A DNA stretch of 10,342 nt from JBBDIO01 sp040880365 (GTDB lineage: Bacteria > Chloroflexota > Anaerolineae > Caldilineales > Caldilineaceae), in NCBI GenBank assembly GCA_040880365.1, contig JBBDIO010000301.1, positions 1 through 10,342 on the forward strand, written 5' to 3'. Below are positions 7,038 through 10,342 of this stretch, in pieces. The notes below the pieces were generated by a model. The model worked only from the letters and a program-made list of their open reading frames with translations. It was not told where the DNA came from and ran no database searches. A program made the translations under genes and the position numbers. How positions within the stretch are numbered: position 1 is the stretch's first letter; each line of letters opens with the position of its first letter.

Positions 7038-7107
7038 GTCGCCCACCAGTATTCATAAATCAGTTTTCAATCACAAGTGTTCGTATATCAGCTTTCGTAC
7101 ATCAGTT
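7038..7107. repeat. Degenerate five-unit 14-bp repeat array before the binding-protein gene
   Basis: Units are GTCGCCCACCAGTA (7038-7051), TTCATAAATCAGTT (7052-7065), TTCAATCACAAGTG (7066-7079), TTCGTATATCAGCT (7080-7093) and TTCGTACATCAGTT (7094-7107). The rough consensus is TTCGTAnATCAGTT. Units 2, 4 and 5 agree with it almost fully; units 1 and 3 only at about half to two-thirds of positions. The array ends 3 bp before the GGGAGGG ribosome binding site (7110-7116), so it is probably in the mRNA leader or overlaps the promoter. Confidence 0.75.
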
Positions 7108-7121
7108 AAGGGAGGGTTTAC

Positions 7122-8804
7122 GTGAAAGACGCAGAACAGAAGTCATCCCAGGAAACCACCGCAGGAAAAGGCCGCTTTAGCCGTCGCCGTTTCTTGCGCG
7201 GCGCCGCAGCCTTCGGCGCATCGGCTACCGTCTTGCCGAGCCTGCTGGCGGCATGTACCCAGCCCGGTGCGGCTCCCGGTGCGGCTCCCGTCGCCGCCGA
7301 TGCCACCGCCGCCCCCGCGGCAGAACTTGTGCCCACAGTCGGCGGCGATCTGACCTGGGCCATCAGCCAGGATCCCGTCAATCTGGTCCCCTATGGTGCT
7401 GTCAACACCTCCAACCATTGGGGCAAGGAATTCATGTACGATTCGCTGGTAGAGTGGGACAAGGATCTGATTGTCCAGCCCGCCCTGGCCGAAAGCTGGG
7501 AAACGCCCGACGAAACGACCTATATCTTCCACCTGCGCGAGGGCGTCACATTCCACAACGGCGACCCGGTCACCGCGGCCGATGTTAAGTATTCCATCGA
7601 AACCCAGGCCGAACCCCCGGCGCCGGGTATCCCACACAGCTTCTATCCCGCCATCGAAAGCGTCGATATCATCGACGAACAGACCGTACAGTTCAACATG
7701 ACCGGCCCCGATCCCACAGTCGAAGGTTACCTGGCCTGGGGACGCTACAGCGCCATTATCCCTACCGACGCCTACGAACGCTGGAATCTGCTCACCGAAG
7801 GCGTGGGAACCGGCCCGTTCAAGCTTATTGAATATATTCCCAATGACCGGGTGGAATATGAACGCAATGAGGAATTCTGGAACCCGGACCTGCCCTATCT
7901 CAACAAGCTCACGCTGAAAGTATTGCCCGATGAAAGTGCTGCCGTCGCGGCCTTGCGTTCGGGCGAGATCCACGGCATGTCGGTGACTGCCGACACGGCA
8001 CGCACGCTGGAAAACGACCCCAATATCAAAATTGTGCGCGGGCTTTTTTCCGCCCCGCGCGTCCTGCAATTCACCATCAAAGGGGAAGGCATGCCCTGGG
8101 AAGATGTGCGCGTGCGCCAGGCCATTAGCAAGGCGCTGGATCGCCAGTCGCTCATCAACAATGCGTTTGGCGGCGAGGCTGTGCTGTCGGGTCCCATTCC
8201 GCCCGGCTATGGCGATTGGTTCATCCCCGAAGACGAACTGCTCGAACGCTGGTTCACCCACGACATCGACGCGGCGCGTGCCCTCATGGCCGAAGCCGGC
8301 TACGAAGATGGCTTTGATATTACGCTCTACGCCATCGCCAATCACGATGCGACCCTGACCGCCGAAGTGGTCCAGGAACAGATGCGCGCCATCAACATCA
8401 ATGTCAACGTCATCGCCGAAGAGATCGGCGGCTTTGCCCAGCGCGTCGGCGAAGGCACGTTCGACTGGTGCTCCACCGGCCGCGGGATGCGCCCCGATCC
8501 CACGCGCTATGTCAATGATTTCGGCGAGCCAACCGTCGGTCAGGCCAGCCGCTGGTTCAACAACGGCGACGGGTGGAGCAACGACGAGTTGGTCGGCCTC
8601 TATCAGGAAGCGTTGGTTAACCTCGACGGCGCCAGCCGCCGCCAGCAGATCCGGCGCATCCAGGAGATTATTCTCGACGAAGTGCCTCATGTCTATGTCT
8701 GCCAGCCGCTGAAATTCCACGCGGTCAATGCCGCCGTCCACGATATGTATGTGGCGTTCAACGATTTCCACACCGGGCTGCGCACCACCTGGATGGAAAC
8801 CTAG
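7122..8804 (+). CDS. ABC-importer substrate-binding lipoprotein, family 5 (peptide/nickel/oligosaccharide type), Tat-exported
   Basis: A 560-residue SBP_bac_5 protein. The N-terminus has a twin-arginine motif, SRRRFLRG at residues 20-27, a short hydrophobic stretch and the lipobox L42-A-A-C45, so it is exported folded and anchored by a lipid on C45. An Ala/Pro/Gly linker follows (46-69). The family signature is at about 122-160 (ALAESW, YIFHLREGVTFHNGDPVTAADVKYSIE, in pieces). The start is GTG at 7122, set by GGGAGGG (7110-7116) 5 nt upstream. It is first in an importer operon, with two permease genes following and the ATPases presumably beyond the window. Family 5 proteins bind peptides, but also glycosides, oligosaccharides, opines and nickel; nearby sugar-type enzymes favour a sugar or sugar acid, which is inference. 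Confidence 0.95.
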   Translation: MKDAEQKSSQETTAGKGRFSRRRFLRGAAAFGASATVLPSLLAACTQPGAAPGAAPVAADATAAPAAELVPTVGGDLTWAISQDPVNLVPYGAVNTSNHWGKEFMYDSLVEWDKDLIVQPALAESWETPDETTYIFHLREGVTFHNGDPVTAADVKYSIETQAEPPAPGIPHSFYPAIESVDIIDEQTVQFNMTGPDPTVEGYLAWGRYSAIIPTDAYERWNLLTEGVGTGPFKLIEYIPNDRVEYERNEEFWNPDLPYLNKLTLKVLPDESAAVAALRSGEIHGMSVTADTARTLENDPNIKIVRGLFSAPRVLQFTIKGEGMPWEDVRVRQAISKALDRQSLINNAFGGEAVLSGPIPPGYGDWFIPEDELLERWFTHDIDAARALMAEAGYEDGFDITLYAIANHDATLTAEVVQEQMRAININVNVIAEEIGGFAQRVGEGTFDWCSTGRGMRPDPTRYVNDFGEPTVGQASRWFNNGDGWSNDELVGLYQEALVNLDGASRRQQIRRIQEIILDEVPHVYVCQPLKFHAVNAAVHDMYVAFNDFHTGLRTTWMET

Positions 8805-8818
8805 CCCTGAACCCGGTC

Positions 8819-8842
8819 CGGGCGTTTCACCAAAGCCGCCCG
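8819..8842 (+). terminator. GC hairpin just after the binding-protein stop
   Basis: CGGGCG (8819-8824) pairs with CGCCCG (8837-8842); inside it TTT (8825-8827) can pair with AAA (8832-8834) past a 2-nt bulge. It begins 15 bp after the stop codon. There is no T-run after it, so it would act as an mRNA end-stabiliser or weak attenuator at most. Confidence 0.35.
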
Positions 8843-8888
8843 TCCTGACCCTGGTAGTCGGCCGCGGCGGACCCAGGCGTGCAAAGCT

Positions 8889-8922
8889 AGCCGCTGCTCA
8901 CACCGAAATGTGGGCAGCGGCT
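8889..8922 (+). promoter_or_regulatory. Strong 14-bp-stem hairpin between binding-protein and permease genes
   Basis: AGCCGCTGCTCACA (8889-8902) pairs fully with TGTGGGCAGCGGCT (8909-8922), with a single G-U pair, around the loop CCGAAA. It is the most stable simple hairpin I found in the window. It stands in the 231-bp spacer downstream of the binding-protein gene and has no T-run, unlike an intrinsic terminator. In several importer operons such structures protect the upstream message from 3' decay, so that binding protein exceeds permease. That role here is inference. Confidence 0.7.
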
Positions 8923-9035
8923 CCGCGAATCCCGCAGATTAAAGCGCCTGCGACTATTGTGCCGACGCCAGACCGTAAACCTCATTACATCGGCCTGAAA
9001 CAGGTCATACATACTCGGTAATTTATCGGTCTAAC

Positions 9036-9986
9036 ATGTTCAAATACTTCTTGCGCCGTTTACTCATGCTGATCCCCACCATCATCGGCATGTCGATCTT
9101 GATTTTTGTCATGATGCGCCTCTTGCCGGGCGACATTGTAGATGCACTGGTCGGGCTAGACGCCACCATCACCGACGAAGCCAAGGATCAGTTGCGCGAT
9201 TCCTTCGGCCTGAATGACCCCTGGCCGGTTCAATATGCAAAGTGGATGGGAGAACTGGTTCAGGGCGACCTGGGCACCTCCTTTCGCAGCCGTGAGCCGA
9301 TCTCGACCCAACTGTGGCGCGCCCTGCCCATCACGCTGGAACTTGCCGTTCTCGCCATTGTCATGTCTATCGTCGTCGCCATCCCGCTGGGCATCGTCTC
9401 TGCGGTGCGCCAGAATAGCGCCATCGACTTTTGGGCGCGCATTACCGGGCTGATCGGCTTGTCCATTCCCAGCTTCTGGCTGGCTACACTGTTTCTGCTC
9501 TTTACCTCGCTGGTCTTCCGCTGGACGCCCTCTGTCAACTGGATCAACCCTCTGGAAAATCCGCTGGGCAACCTGGGCCAGATGGCCCTGCCCGCGCTTG
9601 CCCTGGCGGTGCAGCTCATGGCCGTGGAAATGCGCATGATGCGCGCCTCCATGCTCGAAGTGCTGCGCCAGGACTATATCCGCACGGCACGCGCCAAAGG
9701 GATGCGCGAACGTTCGCTGCTGGTGAGCCATGCCCTCAAAAACGCGTTCATTCCCGTCATGACCATCATCGGCATCCAGGTCGGCGCGCTCATGGGCGGC
9801 TCGATCATCATCGAGCAGATTTTTGGCCTGCCGGGTATCGGCTGGACACTGTTACAGGGCATTTTCAATCGTGATTATCCGGTCGTACAGGTCACCGCCC
9901 TGTTTCTGGCCGTCATCTTTGTCTTTATCAACCTCTTTGTGGACATTACCTATGCCTATCTCGATCCGCGAATTCGCTACGCCTAA
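9036..9986 (+). CDS. ABC-importer inner-membrane permease, DppB/OppB type
   Basis: A 316-residue protein, standard length for the family. The N-terminus FKYFLRRLLMLIPTIIGMS leads into TM1 (about 9-30), followed by the typical periplasmic segment with RLLPGD and a GDLGTS motif at 77-82. Further membrane segments lie at about 100-124, 137-160, 183-198, 238-258 and 285-305. The cytoplasmic EAA loop, which docks the ATPase, is clear at about 210-240 (DYIRTARAKG, then ALKNAFIPV). It pairs with the DppC-like permease that follows. The ATG at 9036 has no clear ribosome binding site, and the gene is 231 bp after the binding-protein gene across a strong hairpin, so its expression may be kept low. Confidence 0.95.
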   Translation: MFKYFLRRLLMLIPTIIGMSILIFVMMRLLPGDIVDALVGLDATITDEAKDQLRDSFGLNDPWPVQYAKWMGELVQGDLGTSFRSREPISTQLWRALPITLELAVLAIVMSIVVAIPLGIVSAVRQNSAIDFWARITGLIGLSIPSFWLATLFLLFTSLVFRWTPSVNWINPLENPLGNLGQMALPALALAVQLMAVEMRMMRASMLEVLRQDYIRTARAKGMRERSLLVSHALKNAFIPVMTIIGIQVGALMGGSIIIEQIFGLPGIGWTLLQGIFNRDYPVVQVTALFLAVIFVFINLFVDITYAYLDPRIRYA

Positions 9987-10029
9987 CATTTGCGCGCGAA
10001 CATTCGCGAAGCCTGCATTGATAGCAGCG

Positions 10030-10089
10030 CCGAAACAGATACCGAAACCTGTACCGAAATCGGAATCGAAACCAGAAACGAAGACACCG
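10030..10089. repeat. Degenerate five-unit 12-bp repeat array between the permease genes
   Basis: Units are CCGAAACAGATA (10030-10041), CCGAAACCTGTA (10042-10053), CCGAAATCGGAA (10054-10065), TCGAAACCAGAA (10066-10077) and ACGAAGACACCG (10078-10089). The constant core is nCGAAR. It fills much of the 162-bp spacer between two permease genes that are usually close together or overlapping. It shows no link to coding; the overlapping frame lacks a ribosome binding site. Confidence 0.8.
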
Positions 10090-10148
10090 GCCACAATGAC
10101 CCCACAGACGCTATGCGTGATCAACTCCGGGTCGCGGAGGACCAGACG

Positions 10149-10342
10149 ATGAGTGAACAACCCGTGCGCGCCACGGGCACTTTAGCGCCCACGCTGGCAG
10201 ATTCGCCGAACCCACCGCGCGCCGGGGGCTGGTTTCGTCAGATCGTCTATCAAATGCGCAAACACCCCATCGGCGCGATTGGGGTCATTATTGTCGTCCT
10301 GGTATTGGCGGTAGCCGCGTTTGCACCGCTAATCGCACCCTA
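10149..10342 (+). CDS. ABC-importer inner-membrane permease, DppC/OppC type (N-terminus only)
   Basis: The frame begins at ATG 10149, with GGAGG (10136-10140) 8 nt upstream, and runs off the right edge after 64 codons. A polar N-terminal tail of about 27 residues leads to WFRQIVYQMRKHPIGAIG, the standard pre-TM1 segment with a conserved basic patch. TM1 (about 41-58) then ends in FAPLIAP, a hallmark of DppC/OppC permeases. It forms the membrane channel with the DppB-like subunit upstream. The rest, including the EAA loop, is outside the window. Confidence 0.92.
   Translation, partial: MSEQPVRATGTLAPTLADSPNPPRAGGWFRQIVYQMRKHPIGAIGVIIVVLVLAVAAFAPLIAP

Larger units (their letters stand above)
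6566..7121. other. Spacer between the sulfatase and ABC-importer genes (556 bp)
   Basis: No gene is convincing here. The left half holds three short hairpins (6634-6649, 6695-6709, 6772-6797) and 10-bp inverted repeats that bracket 6567-6868. The right half becomes AT-rich, with scattered GAAATAT-like words (6953, 6969, 6994, 7008), and ends in a 14-bp repeat array (7038-7107) touching the ribosome binding site. The importer promoter is expected here, but I could not settle on boxes. Confidence 0.7.

Noticed and set aside
6757..7056. 99-codon minus-strand open frame in the spacer
   Set aside because: No ribosome binding site, no recognisable motif and mixed AT/GC composition; a decayed gene cannot be excluded but is not supported.
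7038..7107. The repeat arrays as CRISPR
   Set aside because: Units are 10-16 bp, abut directly with no spacers, and no cas gene is present.
7143..8771. 542-codon minus-strand open frame opposite the binding-protein gene
   Set aside because: It is antisense to a clear family 5 binding protein and has no family features.
8996..9025. Possible promoter before the DppB-like gene
   Set aside because: Candidate -35 and -10 boxes match the consensus at no more than about half to two-thirds of positions and none has good spacing.
9823..10152. 109-codon frame across the permease spacer, with a Pro-Lys-rich repeat
   Set aside because: It starts inside the permease gene, has no ribosome binding site and its repeat simply reflects the 12-bp DNA array being a multiple of three.

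Overview
The window is GC-rich bacterial chromosomal DNA. The substrate-binding protein combines a Tat signal, a lipobox and an Ala/Pro/Gly-rich linker. Together with the mix of sulfatase, SMP-30, PhyH and xylose-isomerase-like genes, this resembles heterotrophic Chloroflexota (Caldilinea-like or marine/sponge lineages). That placement is an inference from protein style only; no marker gene is present.

Layout: (1) 2-193 (+), the C-terminus of a probable amidohydrolase. (2) 202-253, a long hairpin between convergent genes, probably a two-way terminator. (3) 3565 down to 275 (-), three genes in transcription order: an SMP-30/gluconolactonase-type lactonase, a LarA-family nickel-dependent 2-hydroxyacid racemase/epimerase, and a phytanoyl-CoA-dioxygenase-like (PhyH) oxygenase. 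(4) 3566-4245, a divergent control region with several short repeats and a good promoter candidate. (5) 4246-6565 (+), a sugar-phosphate isomerase/epimerase-like TIM barrel followed by a cytoplasmic Cys-type sulfatase. (6) 6566-7121, a spacer with inverted repeats and a five-unit 14-bp repeat array. (7) 7122 to the end (+), the start of a peptide/nickel/oligosaccharide-type ABC importer: lipoprotein binding protein, DppB-like permease and a truncated DppC-like permease.

The genes read as a catabolic island for a small, probably sulfated or polyhydroxylated acid or sugar. The importer would bring it in, the sulfatase would desulfate it in the cytoplasm, the lactonase would open an aldonolactone, and the LarA protein would invert the alpha-hydroxyl carbon of the resulting hydroxyacid. 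The TIM-barrel isomerase and the PhyH oxygenase would act on the same skeleton. The domain assignments are firm; the substrate and the order of steps are inference.

The most unusual structural feature is that nearly every spacer carries its own short tandem repeat, each with a different unit: 11 bp x3, 10 bp x2, 16 bp x3, 12 bp x2, 14 bp x5 and 12 bp x5. A 12-bp duplication also sits in the lipoprotein linker. Several arrays lie next to promoters or ribosome binding sites. A strong 14-bp-stem hairpin separates the binding-protein gene from its permease gene.
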